Shown here piece by piece: positions 49,262 through 58,291 of a DNA stretch of 64,000 nt; the stretch's first letter is position 1; every line of letters starts with the position of its first letter. Source of the stretch: Sporobacter termitidis DSM 10068 (GTDB lineage: Bacteria > Bacillota > Clostridia > Oscillospirales > Oscillospiraceae). The position numbers were made by a program, and so were the translations under genes. The notes beneath the pieces were generated by a model. The model did no database searches, had not been told where the DNA came from, and saw only the letters and a program-made list of their open reading frames with translations. The stretch lies in assembly GCF_900130065.1 (NCBI RefSeq), contig NZ_FQXV01000001.1, forward strand, positions 1 to 64,000, written 5' to 3'.

Positions 49262-50110
49262 TTACAATAATTTTTTAGCGGCTTCCACAACATGAGAGAC
49301 AAGCACCGATGTTGTGACCGTTCCAACGCCGCCGGGAACCGGTGTAATGGCGCCGACAATGGGCTCGGCGTCGTCAAATTTGACATCGCCGCAAAGCTTG
49401 CCGTCTGCCGTCATATTGATGCCCACGTCGACGACGATCTGGCCGGGAGCGAGGTATTCCTTCGTCACGGCATTGGCCTTGCCGGCGGCCACGATCAGGA
49501 TTTCAGCCGTCCGTGCGACCGCGGGCATATCGACGGTCTTGGTGTGGCAGACAGTGACGGTGGTGTTTTTGCCCATCAGCATGACAGCCGCGGGCTTGCC
49601 CACGACGAGGCTTCGGCCGATAACCACGGCGCGCTTGCCCGCGCAGTTGACCTTGTAGAAATCAAGGATTTCCATGCAGGCCTGGGCCGTGCAGGGCGGG
49701 AAGCCGTTGCCGTTGCCGGTGAAGACGCCGGCCAGCGACCCGTCCGTGATGCCGTCGATATCCTTCTCGGGCTTCAGGGCTTTCCGGACCGCTTCCTCGT
49801 CCAGATGCTTGGGGAGAGGGCGGAAGATGAGAACGCCGTGCACGCCCTTGTCGTTGTTGAGCGATTCAACATTCTGTATCAGCACGTCCTGGGTCACATC
49901 GGCGGGGAGAACAATGTTTTTGACCGCAACGCCGACAGTCTCGCAGCGCTTCATGGCGCCCTTTTCATACGAGATGTCGTCCGGCCTTTCGCCGACGCGG
50001 AGGATGGCGAGGGTGGGGCTCACGCCCTTCGATTTGAGATTGGTGATCTCCGCCGTCATTTTTTCATTCAGCGCGGCGACGACGGCCGCGCCTTTTAACA
50101 GTTCAGCCAT
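49262..50110 (-). CDS. folD: Bifunctional methylene-THF dehydrogenase / methenyl-THF cyclohydrolase
   Basis: A 282-aa enzyme interconverting 5,10-methylene- and 5,10-methenyl-THF. SYEKGAMKRCE holds the catalytic Tyr and Lys region; VHGVLIFRPLPKHLD and PCTAQACMEIL bind folate; VIGRSLVVGKPAAVMLM binds NAD(P); PVPGGVGTVTTSVL is the C-terminal signature. Typical FolD has GLQVQxPLP; here it is VLIFRPLP, a divergent form. fchA directly precedes it, so the cyclohydrolase step may be done by FchA. Confidence 0.95.
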   Translation of the reverse strand: MAELLKGAAVVAALNEKMTAEITNLKSKGVSPTLAILRVGERPDDISYEKGAMKRCETVGVAVKNIVLPADVTQDVLIQNVESLNNDKGVHGVLIFRPLPKHLDEEAVRKALKPEKDIDGITDGSLAGVFTGNGNGFPPCTAQACMEILDFYKVNCAGKRAVVIGRSLVVGKPAAVMLMGKNTTVTVCHTKTVDMPAVARTAEILIVAAGKANAVTKEYLAPGQIVVDVGINMTADGKLCGDVKFDDAEPIVGAITPVPGGVGTVTTSVLVSHVVEAAKKLL

Positions 50111-50124
50111 AAGGTATCCTTCTC

Positions 50125-50742
50125 CTATCTCAGACGGGTAATAACAGCGTCATAAATCTTATCGGCCTGTGCGCAGTATTTGGCGAGAAGCCCGTCGGCC
50201 TCCTTCTCAATCTGGGCGGCGTACGCCTTGTCCGTCATTGATTTTGTGTTGATAAACACGTTGAGGCTGGCGCCCATGAGCGCGGATTTGCAGAAGATAA
50301 CGCCGACGCCCACGTCCGAAAGGGCAAGGGCACTGCCTTTTGCGGCCAGCTCCTCGTGCAGCTCAATGGCCTTACAGCAGGCGCGCATAATATCCATCGG
50401 CACGGAACAGGCGGCTTTCAGGGCGTCTTCCATAATCTTTTCACGGTTCGGGTCGTCCTTGGGGATGCCGTAGGCCTTGGAGAGAGGCTCGAACACAACG
50501 GCGTCCTCATCCACAAGGCGCAGGAGCTCTTTCTGGAGTGCCGCGGCTTTGTCCATGATGGCGTAGATATCCGCCTCCACGTCCGCATATTTCTTCTTGC
50601 CGACCGTGAGGTTGCCGACCATGGAGCCAAGCGCGGTGCCGACGGCGCCGACAAGAGCGGAAGCGCCGCCGCCGCCAGGAACAGGCGCCTTAGAGGCCAG
50701 CACGTCGACAAATTCGGTGCAGCTGACAGTGACAAATGACAT
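50125..50742 (-). CDS. fchA: Methenyltetrahydrofolate cyclohydrolase (formiminotransferase-cyclodeaminase-like)
   Basis: A 205-aa protein of the FTCD_C family. APVPGGGGASALVGAVGTAL near residue 20 is the diagnostic block. In acetogens and purinolytic clostridia FchA hydrolyses methenyl-THF to 10-formyl-THF or does the reverse. AAAGGAG precedes the ATG. Lies between fhs and folD, completing formate to methylene-THF. Confidence 0.93.
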   Translation of the reverse strand: MSFVTVSCTEFVDVLASKAPVPGGGGASALVGAVGTALGSMVGNLTVGKKKYADVEADIYAIMDKAAALQKELLRLVDEDAVVFEPLSKAYGIPKDDPNREKIMEDALKAACSVPMDIMRACCKAIELHEELAAKGSALALSDVGVGVIFCKSALMGASLNVFINTKSMTDKAYAAQIEKEADGLLAKYCAQADKIYDAVITRLR

Positions 50743-50790
50743 AGTTACAATTCTCCTTTATAATTTGGCGCCGCGGTGCGCTGTTTTCGT

Positions 50791-50823
50791 GTTATACCGC
50801 CGCTGTAAAGCGGCGGTATAACA
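50791..50823 (-). promoter_or_regulatory. Hairpin between fhs and fchA
   Basis: GTTATACCGCCGC and GCGGCGGTATAAC form a perfect 13-bp stem with a 6-nt loop and no U tract. Inside the operon it could protect or separate mRNA segments, so that fhs is expressed more than the downstream genes. Confidence 0.6.
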
Positions 50824-50833
50824 CGCGGAGATA

Positions 50834-52513
50834 TTAGAACAGGCCGGAAATCTTGCCGGACGCGTCGACGTCGATCTTCTCGGCGGACGGGACCTTCGGC
50901 AGACCGGGCATTGTCATGACATCGCCGGTCAGCGCGACGATGAAGCCGGCGCCCGCGGAAATCTTGAGGTTGCGGACGGTGACCTTGAAGTTTTTGGGCG
51001 CGCCGAGCTTCGCCGGATCGTCGGAGAAGCTGTACTGCGTCTTCGCCATACAGATCGGCACGTTGCCGAAGCCGAGATCTTCCAGCTGTTTGCACTGCTT
51101 GACGGCATTGGCCACAAGCTCGACGGAGTCGGCGTGGTAAATTTTCTTGGAAATGGCCTCGAGCTTTTCCTTGATGGGGAGATTCAGGTCATAGGAGAAT
51201 TCGAAGTTGTTTTCGCCGGACTCGCAGAGCCGGACGACTTCCTTCGCCAGAGCCTCGCCGCCGGCGCCGCCCTTTGCCCAGACTTCGGACAGAGCCACGT
51301 TGACGCCCAGCTCGTTGCATCTCTTCTCCACGAGATCGAGCTCCGCCTTCGTATCAAACGGGAAAGCGTTGATGGCGACGACCGCGGGGAGCTTAAAGAC
51401 CTTTGTGATGTTCTCAACGTGCTGCAGCAGGTTCGGCAGGCCCTTTTCAAGAGCCTCGAGGTTCTCCGTGTTGAGCTCCGTCTTCGGCACGCCGCCGTGC
51501 ATCTTGAGGGCGCGGACAGTGGCAACGATAACGACGGCGCTGGGCTTGAGGCCGGCCATGCGGCATTTGATGTCGAGGAACTTCTCCGCACCGAGGTCTG
51601 CGCCGAAGCCGGCCTCCGTGACACAGTAGTCGCCAAGCTTCAGGGCCAGCTTTGTGGCCGTCACGCTGTTGCAACCGTGCGCGATATTGGCGAACGGACC
51701 GCCGTGGATAAAGGCGGGCGTATGTTCAAGCGTCTGGACAAGGTTGGGCTTGAGGGCGTCCTTCAGCAGGGCGGCCATGGCGCCCTGGGCCTTCAGGTCG
51801 CCGCAGGTGACAGGCTTCTCATCGTAGGTGTAGCCGACGATGATGCGCGCAAGACGCGCCTTGAGGTCGGTGATGTCGGAGGACAGGCAAAGAACGGCCA
51901 TGATCTCGGAGGCGACGGTGATGTCGTAACCGTCCTCGCGGGGGAAGCCGTTCGTGCGGCCGCCGAGGCCGTCGGCGATATTGCGGAGCTGTCTGTCGTT
52001 CATGTCGACGCAGCGGCGCCATGTGATGCGTCTCGGGTCGATGTTCAGCGCGTTGCCCTGCCAGATATGGTTGTCCAGCATGGCGGCGAGCAGGTTGTTG
52101 GCGGCGCCGATGGCGTGCATGTCGCCGGTGAAGTGGAGGTTGATATCTTCCATCGGAACGACCTGAGCGTAACCGCCGCCGGCCGCGCCGCCCTTCACGC
52201 CAAACACGGGGCCCAGCGAGGGCTCGCGCAGCGCCACGACGGATTTCTTGCCGATATAACGCAGACCGTCGCCGAGACCGACCGTTGTGGTCGTCTTGCC
52301 TTCGCCGGCCGGCGTCGGGGTGATGGCTGTCACGAGAACGAGCTTGCCGTTGGGCTTGTCTTTGAGGTCGTTCCAGATGTTGAGGTCGATTTTCGCCTTG
52401 TAATTGCCGTACTGCTCAATATATTTCGGGTCGATGCTGACCTTCTTGGCAATCTCGGTAACATGGTCCATTTTTGTTGCTTGGGCGATTTCGATATCGG
52501 ATTTAATCTCCAT
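50834..52513 (-). CDS. fhs: Formate-tetrahydrofolate ligase
   Basis: A 559-aa enzyme of normal length that makes 10-formyl-THF from formate, THF and [23 protein letters not shown] near residue 65 is the P-loop signature. [22 protein letters not shown] and [15 protein letters not shown] are conserved. A key enzyme of the methyl branch of the Wood-Ljungdahl pathway, also used in purine fermentation. AGGAGG precedes the ATG. metF lies 62 bp upstream on the same strand. Confidence 0.97.
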   Translation of the reverse strand: MEIKSDIEIAQATKMDHVTEIAKKVSIDPKYIEQYGNYKAKIDLNIWNDLKDKPNGKLVLVTAITPTPAGEGKTTTTVGLGDGLRYIGKKSVVALREPSLGPVFGVKGGAAGGGYAQVVPMEDINLHFTGDMHAIGAANNLLAAMLDNHIWQGNALNIDPRRITWRRCVDMNDRQLRNIADGLGGRTNGFPREDGYDITVASEIMAVLCLSSDITDLKARLARIIVGYTYDEKPVTCGDLKAQGAMAALLKDALKPNLVQTLEHTPAFIHGGPFANIAHGCNSVTATKLALKLGDYCVTEAGFGADLGAEKFLDIKCRMAGLKPSAVVIVATVRALKMHGGVPKTELNTENLEALEKGLPNLLQHVENITKVFKLPAVVAINAFPFDTKAELDLVEKRCNELGVNVALSEVWAKGGAGGEALAKEVVRLCESGENNFEFSYDLNLPIKEKLEAISKKIYHADSVELVANAVKQCKQLEDLGFGNVPICMAKTQYSFSDDPAKLGAPKNFKVTVRNLKISAGAGFIVALTGDVMTMPGLPKVPSAEKIDVDASGKISGLF

Positions 52514-52575
52514 GATAAACCTCCTGATATTTTTATAAGGATTTCCTTAAAAAGGACGTCAATTAAGGGCGGCGG

Positions 52576-53496
52576 TCACAGGTCCTTGATGCCGGACTCC
52601 AAGACAATGCGGGCAACGTCGTCGTACTTGTTGAGCGCATAGAGATGGATGCCGGCAATGCCGCAGACGCGGTATTCGTCGATAAGCCTGATGGTATATT
52701 CAATGCCGGCTTCCTTGAAAGCGGCTTTCTTGGTGTCGGCAGCGTCGTCAGCGGGCGCAAAGGGGTTGGGGAATATCCAGTACCTGGAGATGATCTCGGC
52801 GAGCGCTCTGGGTATGACGCAGCCGTTACGGGAAAGCGCCATATTGATGGTGGCGGCAGCGTCCAGAACGGGCATGATGCCCACGTCGATGGGCAGGGTG
52901 ACCCCGGCCTTGCGAATGGCGTCCACCCAGCGGCGGAACTGGTCCATATCCCAGCACAGCTGCGTCATGATGAAGTTGGCGCCCTCATCCTGCTTCTGCT
53001 TCAGAAAGGAAATGTCAGCCTCCAGACTGCGGCAGGCGATATGGCCCTCGGGCGAGCCGGCCACGGCGATGGTGAACTTATCGCCGAAGGTGTCGCGGAC
53101 AAACTTCACAAGCTCTGTGGCGTAATGCAGGTCGCCGCCCGTGCCGGTCCAGCCGAAGGGCAGGTCGCCGCGTAGCGCCAGCATGTGATCGATGCCGTGC
53201 TCCAGATACGTCTGGAGCTGCTGCTTGATGCCCTCATGGGTATTCCCGATACAGGTAAAGTGCGTGATGGGGATAACGCTGCCGGAAGCCTTGACGGCGT
53301 CCAGAACCTCCAGGTTTTTACCGACGTTGCCGCCGCCAGCGCCATAGGTGCAGGAAATATAGTCGGGCTTCAGCTTATACAGCTTCTCCAGGACACCGCC
53401 TTTTCCCGCCAGCTTCGTCATGCCTTCGTCGGTTTTCGGGGGGAAGACCTCAAAAGAGAAGGCCATGCGCTTTTCCATAATTTCATGTGCTTTCAA
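52576..53496 (-). CDS. metF: Methylenetetrahydrofolate reductase
   Basis: A 306-aa TIM-barrel flavoprotein reducing methylene-THF to methyl-THF. FSFEVFPPKTDEGM with the catalytic Glu, TYGAGG, HFTCIG, LALRGD and FIMTQLCWD are all family motifs. The start is TTG 53496 because AAAGGAG lies 8 nt upstream; the open frame extends to 53544 without one. First gene of the metF-fhs-fchA-folD run. MetV, a frequent acetogen partner, is not present here. Confidence 0.95.
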   Translation of the reverse strand: MKAHEIMEKRMAFSFEVFPPKTDEGMTKLAGKGGVLEKLYKLKPDYISCTYGAGGGNVGKNLEVLDAVKASGSVIPITHFTCIGNTHEGIKQQLQTYLEHGIDHMLALRGDLPFGWTGTGGDLHYATELVKFVRDTFGDKFTIAVAGSPEGHIACRSLEADISFLKQKQDEGANFIMTQLCWDMDQFRRWVDAIRKAGVTLPIDVGIMPVLDAAATINMALSRNGCVIPRALAEIISRYWIFPNPFAPADDAADTKKAAFKEAGIEYTIRLIDEYRVCGIAGIHLYALNKYDDVARIVLESGIKDL

Positions 53497-54043
53497 ATGA
53501 TTTTCTCCTTTCACATGGAAAACACATAACAGTCTGCATGTCACAATAATGTGATAATCCAGGAAAATTTACCTGTCAGACTGGTATGATTTTAACACTT
53601 GGGTTCAACGAAGTAAATATAAATGCTCCCTTAAACCGTATCAAACTGCCTATTTCATACAATACTCCAAAAAACAAAGTAAATAATACAAAAATAAAAA
53701 TGCGCACTACGTTAAATATTTAACAGGCGTGTTTTGCTTTGTGAAAAACTGTGATAAATACGTGACAATTCGAACTTAAAACGAATATTTATCGAAGATT
53801 ATCGCGCCCGGCATACGGTTTATTTTTAGTAAAGGCGTCTGCTTTATGCGTCGGCATTTAAATCTTCCTGCATCCGAATTCAAGCCAATTCCATGCAACA
53901 ATCCGGAAGGCTGCGGGAACATGGCCGTTGAACAAATATTTATTCAACGCGTGAATAAATCCGAAAAAGCAAGAAGATTCTCCGTAAAATGAAGAATCTT
54001 CTTGTAAAATAAATTATCAAAGGTGATTCCGGCAAACCGGGCA
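53497..54043. promoter_or_regulatory. Long AT-rich control region upstream of metF
   Basis: 547 bp without a convincing gene, much richer in A/T than its surroundings. It holds TCACA-N4-TGTGA (53541-53554), a perfect palindrome GTTAAATATTTAAC (53711-53724) and several TGTGA-like half sites (about 53738-53768). These look like sites for a Crp/Fnr-type or similar dimeric regulator of metF. I recognise no riboswitch. Confidence 0.45.
53960..54003 (-). terminator. Terminator of the coiled-coil gene
   Basis: On the minus strand AAGAAGATTCT and AGAATCTTCTT form an 11-bp stem followed by GCTTTTTCGG, 40 bp after the stop of the 54044 gene. Confidence 0.75.
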
Positions 54044-54556
54044 TTAAAGTGTGAATGGCGGCGGCATCTTGTCGGTTCCCGCATCGCCTTCCTGATCGAT
54101 GGTGTCCTGCACGCTTTCTCCGGGCTCAACCGTATCCGTGCCGGGGGCCGGGGTTTCAAAATCCTCGACGATGATCTCAACACCGTCTTTTTCGTCCGCT
54201 TCGTCTTCCACGTCGCCCTCGTCGTCAACGGGCTCAAAATCCGCGCAGCCCCGGAGTTCGTCGATCTCCTTCTGCTTAGCGGAAATAGTGTCCAGCGAGG
54301 TGTCGATCTCGGCGCAGGTCTGGGCGAAGCCGGGTTCGGGGTTTGTTTTGTTGAGGTCGTAATACAGTTTGCCGAGCTCTCTGTAAAGCTTCCTCACGTT
54401 GCCTTTTTCAAACGTGACCTCCGCGCTCAGCTTTGTGATTTTTGCGAAAATTTTCGTCCGCTCCTCGGCAACCTTATAAAACTCAACGGACTTGTCGGCG
54501 AGGGTTTCCATGGTATCCTTGGCTTTTTGCTTCAGGTCGTCAAAAGTTGTCATCAT
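54044..54556 (-). CDS. Coiled-coil acidic protein, 170 aa
   Basis: Residues 1-105 are helical and charged, with heptad-like spacing (LKQKAKDTMETLADKSVEFY, then TISAKQKEIDELRG); the C-terminal 60 residues are very acidic and Pro/Thr-rich, probably disordered. No signal peptide or membrane segment. Similar short coiled-coil proteins of unknown role are common in Clostridia. AAGGAGG precedes the ATG. It follows lgt by 28 bp on the same strand, so may be its operon partner. Confidence 0.6.
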   Translation of the reverse strand: MMTTFDDLKQKAKDTMETLADKSVEFYKVAEERTKIFAKITKLSAEVTFEKGNVRKLYRELGKLYYDLNKTNPEPGFAQTCAEIDTSLDTISAKQKEIDELRGCADFEPVDDEGDVEDEADEKDGVEIIVEDFETPAPGTDTVEPGESVQDTIDQEGDAGTDKMPPPFTL

Positions 54557-54584
54557 TCATCTGCCTCCTTCAATAAAAATAATA

Positions 54585-55541
54585 TTATTCGTCGGCCGCT
54601 CCAAAAGCGGCATCCATATCGGCATTATGCTTTTCGGCTCCGGCGCCGTCGGTCTCTTCCTGATTTTTTTTAGCAGAGTGGGCTTTGTCCGGACCAGCCC
54701 TATTTACATAAAGGTCTTCGGGCGTGAATTTCCGGCGCAGCTGGTTGCGCAGCAGGATAAATACAGCCGCGCAGAAAGTCAGCGCCGCAACGAGCTGCGA
54801 GACGCGGATATCGGTATGGAACAGATAAAGACTGTCCGTCCTGAGTCCCTCGATGAAAAAGCGACCGAAGCCGTACCAGGCGAGATAGGCGAGAAAAACC
54901 TGCCCGTCATATTTTCTGTATTTTTTCGAAAATATATGAATCAGGATAAAACCGAGAATATTCCACAGCGATTCGTACAGAAACGTGGGGTGGACGTAAA
55001 CCGTTCCCTGGGCGGTTGTCAGGCCCATTTTCCAGGGCAGGTCCGTCCTGCCGCCGAAGGCCTCCCGATTCATGAAATTGCCCCAGCGCCCGACAGCCTG
55101 CCCGATGAGCAGGCCAAGACCGCCAACGTCAAAGAAAACGAGAACCGGCAATTTTTTGCTTCTGGCGTAAAAGAAAATGCAGATGACGGCGGCGATGATG
55201 CCGCCATAGATGGCCAGCCCGCCCTCCCAGACTTTAAAAATGTTCAGCCATTTGCCGGGTCCGATATAATCGGCCGGATTAAAGATGACGTAGTACAGCC
55301 GCGCGCCGACGACGCCGGAGACGACGGCATAGATAAACAGGTCCAGGACGTTGTCCTGCGAAAGCCCGAATTCGCGGCGACGCTTCATGATGTAAAGCGT
55401 GGCCAGCAGAAAGCCGGCGACGATGATGACGGCATACCAGTAGACCGGACGGCCGAAAACCATAAAATACCGCGGCGGGTCCAGCACAAACTGGCTGCCG
55501 AACATGGGAAACGATATTTTCACGTCCTGCAAAAGAAACAC
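54585..55541 (-). CDS. lgt: Prolipoprotein diacylglyceryl transferase
   Basis: A 318-aa enzyme with about seven membrane helices that adds diacylglycerol to the lipobox Cys of prolipoproteins. The signature GRWGNFMNREAFGG (about 150-163) and YVHPTFLYES are intact. It has a charged tail of about 45 residues beyond the last helix, longer than in most homologues. The start is uncertain: GTG 55541 has no strong ribosome site, and a GTG six codons later is possible. The M16 peptidase pair lies upstream on the same strand. Confidence 0.94.
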   Translation of the reverse strand: MFLLQDVKISFPMFGSQFVLDPPRYFMVFGRPVYWYAVIIVAGFLLATLYIMKRRREFGLSQDNVLDLFIYAVVSGVVGARLYYVIFNPADYIGPGKWLNIFKVWEGGLAIYGGIIAAVICIFFYARSKKLPVLVFFDVGGLGLLIGQAVGRWGNFMNREAFGGRTDLPWKMGLTTAQGTVYVHPTFLYESLWNILGFILIHIFSKKYRKYDGQVFLAYLAWYGFGRFFIEGLRTDSLYLFHTDIRVSQLVAALTFCAAVFILLRNQLRRKFTPEDLYVNRAGPDKAHSAKKNQEETDGAGAEKHNADMDAAFGAADE

Positions 55542-55592
55542 CCACTTCTATCTGTAAATAATATTCGCCGGACGCCGCCGTTGTGCGGCGGG

Positions 55593-56870
55593 TCAGGCTG
55601 TTTGATAAGGGCTGATGATGGAAAGCGCCAGGTTGTCGGGCGCCAGGTTTGTCCTGATGAACGACACGACATCCTCCGGCGTCACCGCGTTCAGGATGTC
55701 GACGGCCTCGTAGGCGTCGTAGCCTCTGAAATAGCCCTGGGCATAGTTATAGCAAATACTGTCAAAGGAGTTCAGCATCCTGATCTGGCGGCCCGTCATG
55801 GCCTTTTTCAGCCGGTCGAACAGCGTGGTGTCGACGCCCCGGTCTGCCAGTCGCTTTGCCTCGGCCTTGTACAGCTTAAAAACCTTGTCGGGGTCGGAGC
55901 TTTCGCCGCCCGCCATCGTGTAGAAGGCGCCCGCGGCCGACTCGTAGGCGGCGGAAAAGCCGCTGTTGACGAGTCCCTGGCCGTACAGCTGCAAATAGAG
56001 GGGAGAAGAGTGGCCGGCCAGGATGTCGAGAGCCAACGCGCCGACGAGCTCCTGACGGAAATAGTCGCGGCCGTCTTTCACCGGGACGGCTTTGGCGCCC
56101 ATCAGGAAGATCGGGATGCTGACCTCCATTTTCTGCTCGGCCCGCTTTGTCTCGGGAACCTGCGATTCTGCCGGACCGTAGTCCCGCTGGGGCACCTCGC
56201 CGGGCTCCTTGGGTAAAATCCGGCGGGCGGCGGCCACGATTTTTTCCGGGTCCACGTCGCCGGTCACACACAGGACCATGTTGGACGGGTTGTAAAAGAC
56301 ATTGTGGCAGTTGTAGAGCGTATCGGCCGTGATCTGGGCGATGCTCTCCACCGTCCCGGCCACGGAATCCCGCAGGGGATTGTGCTTGTACAGCGCCTTC
56401 ATAAGGCCGTAATAGACGGCGTAATCCGGCTCGTCCTCCGTCATGCGGATCTCCTGGCCGATGATGCCCTGCTCCTTCTGGACGCTCTCCGGCGTGAAAT
56501 AGGGGATGGAGACGAAGCTCAAAAGAATCTCGAGGTTTTCCTCAAATTTCTCCGTGCTTTCAAAATGATAGGCCGTGATATCCGACGAGGTGAAAGCGTT
56601 GGGGGAGGCGCCGTTGGCCGACAGGTCGGTCAGGGCGTTGCCGTCCTTGGTATCGAACATTTTGTGCTCCAGAAAATGCGCCACGCCCATCGGCGTATCG
56701 ATCCAGTTGCCGCCGAGCTTGAAGCGCCTGTCGGCCCCGCCGTAGTCGGTGGCGAAAAAGGCGTAGCTTTTATTGTAACCGCGCTTCGGAATGACGAAAA
56801 CGGACAGGCCGTTCTCCAGCTTTTCGCTGAACACCTGCTCGCGGATCAGATCGTATCCCTTATTTCTCAT
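55593..56870 (-). CDS. M16 family metallopeptidase, catalytic partner (YfmH-like)
   Basis: A 425-aa peptidase with the inverted zinc motif HxxEH at His65-Phe-Leu-Glu68-His69. GVAHFLEHKMF is followed by GASPNAFTSSDITAYHF, characteristic of the YfmH group linked to EF-P modification in Bacillus. The ATG overlaps the stop of its partner by 4 bp. Two-subunit M16 peptidases pair one active and one inactive half, as here. Confidence 0.92.
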   Translation of the reverse strand: MRNKGYDLIREQVFSEKLENGLSVFVIPKRGYNKSYAFFATDYGGADRRFKLGGNWIDTPMGVAHFLEHKMFDTKDGNALTDLSANGASPNAFTSSDITAYHFESTEKFEENLEILLSFVSIPYFTPESVQKEQGIIGQEIRMTEDEPDYAVYYGLMKALYKHNPLRDSVAGTVESIAQITADTLYNCHNVFYNPSNMVLCVTGDVDPEKIVAAARRILPKEPGEVPQRDYGPAESQVPETKRAEQKMEVSIPIFLMGAKAVPVKDGRDYFRQELVGALALDILAGHSSPLYLQLYGQGLVNSGFSAAYESAAGAFYTMAGGESSDPDKVFKLYKAEAKRLADRGVDTTLFDRLKKAMTGRQIRMLNSFDSICYNYAQGYFRGYDAYEAVDILNAVTPEDVVSFIRTNLAPDNLALSIISPYQTA

Positions 56871-58210
56871 GCTTTTTCGCCTCCGTTTCCGGCCCCGGCC
56901 GCGACGGCCGGGCTGCCTGTCCCTGCGGAACTGTTCGTCCCGGTCAGATAATAGATCATATCCGTTTCGATGCCGGAGGCGATATCGGCGACCTCCTTGG
57001 CGGTTACGGCGTCGCAGAGCCCGGCCAGCTCGTCCGGCGTATATTTGATGGAAGCGATGGACTGGTCGAAGAACAGCTCCTCCAGTCCCGTCGGCCTGTC
57101 CATCGTCGATTTGATCGAGGTGATGACGGCGCGCTTGGCCGAAACGAGCTCCCAGTCGCTGATCTCGCCGCGGCGGATGGCATCCAGCTGGGCGAGGATC
57201 TCGCGGAGCGCTTCGTCGAACTTTGCGAATTCCACGCCGGAGGCGACCGCCATGATGCCCTTGTGCTTTTCAACGATCGAGCTGGCGTAATAGCACAGCG
57301 ACAGCTTCTCGCGGACGTTTAAAAACAGCTTGGACGTCACCGAGCCGCCGTAGATGGCGTTAAAGACCATCAGCGCGGCGTAATTGGGGGACAGCATCGT
57401 CTTGCCCAGCCGGAACCCCACGGTCAGCTTGCCCTGATTGACGTCCAGCTTGTCGGTGAACGTCCTGGGCTCCTTCGCTGTGGCCTCCAGCCGGACGTCG
57501 GTGGCGATGTCCTCGGCGCGGCCCGCGCGCGGCAGCGCTTCGAGGGAGCCCAGCAGCGCCGCCTCCACACGCGCCGGCTCGTGGGCGCCGCAGTAGAAGA
57601 TTTCAATCCTCGAGGCCGCGATGATGCTTTTATAATGCTTCGTCAGCGAGGCGGCCGTGATGGTCTCGGCGTTCTTCTCATCGCCCAGCCTGTTGATGCC
57701 GAAGGGCTCATGGTCGCACATCAGCTCGAACAGTCTGTCGAGGGAATAGCTCCGCTTGTCGTTGATGCCCGCGCGGATATCGTCGATCAGGTTCTTTTTC
57801 TCGCTCTCGACGTAATCGGAGATGAGAAGCCCGCCGTGGGTAGCCGGCGCCAGCAGCATCTCGCCCAGGAGCGCCGCCGTTTTTTCCAGGATGTTTTCGC
57901 CCTTGGGCACAAAATCGTCGTCAATGAAATCGGCGAGGAAGCCGATGCAGTGCTTTTCTCCTTTTTTTCGCACCATCGGGAGAATCCGGGCGCCGTACAG
58001 CTCGTCCAGGTAGCTGTTGACCTGCTCCATGTCCGGGTGCGTGGCGGTACCGCGAAGCAGAACCCGGGGAAGGAGCGCGTTTTTGGCCGCCGTGTCCTTA
58101 TCAAGCTTTGTGATCAGATTGACCGACAGGCAGCAGGTCTTGAACTTGTCCGTTTTGACGCATGTCAGATTCGTATCCGGCATGATCTGTTTTCTGATAA
58201 CTTCCTGCAT
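56867..58210 (-). CDS. M16 family protein, non-catalytic partner (YfmF-like)
   Basis: A 447-aa protein with the M16 fold but without HxxEH; the corresponding region reads NALLPRVLLRGTATHPDME. It should form the closed chamber with the catalytic partner. FRLGKTMLSPNYAALMVFNAIYGG is a typical M16 C-terminal block. The last residues are Gly/Ala-rich. First gene of the pair. Confidence 0.9.
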   Translation of the reverse strand: MQEVIRKQIMPDTNLTCVKTDKFKTCCLSVNLITKLDKDTAAKNALLPRVLLRGTATHPDMEQVNSYLDELYGARILPMVRKKGEKHCIGFLADFIDDDFVPKGENILEKTAALLGEMLLAPATHGGLLISDYVESEKKNLIDDIRAGINDKRSYSLDRLFELMCDHEPFGINRLGDEKNAETITAASLTKHYKSIIAASRIEIFYCGAHEPARVEAALLGSLEALPRAGRAEDIATDVRLEATAKEPRTFTDKLDVNQGKLTVGFRLGKTMLSPNYAALMVFNAIYGGSVTSKLFLNVREKLSLCYYASSIVEKHKGIMAVASGVEFAKFDEALREILAQLDAIRRGEISDWELVSAKRAVITSIKSTMDRPTGLEELFFDQSIASIKYTPDELAGLCDAVTAKEVADIASGIETDMIYYLTGTNSSAGTGSPAVAAGAGNGGEKA

Positions 58211-58291
58211 TATATCCCTCCATGGCGTCTCATCCGTTTTGGTAATTTTTGATTTTATTATACTATATCAGATAAGCTTTGGAAAATAAAA

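Noticed and set aside
54492-56216. 574-codon plus-strand frame over lgt and the M16 peptidase gene
   Set aside because: Covers two well-supported minus-strand genes and shows no family features.
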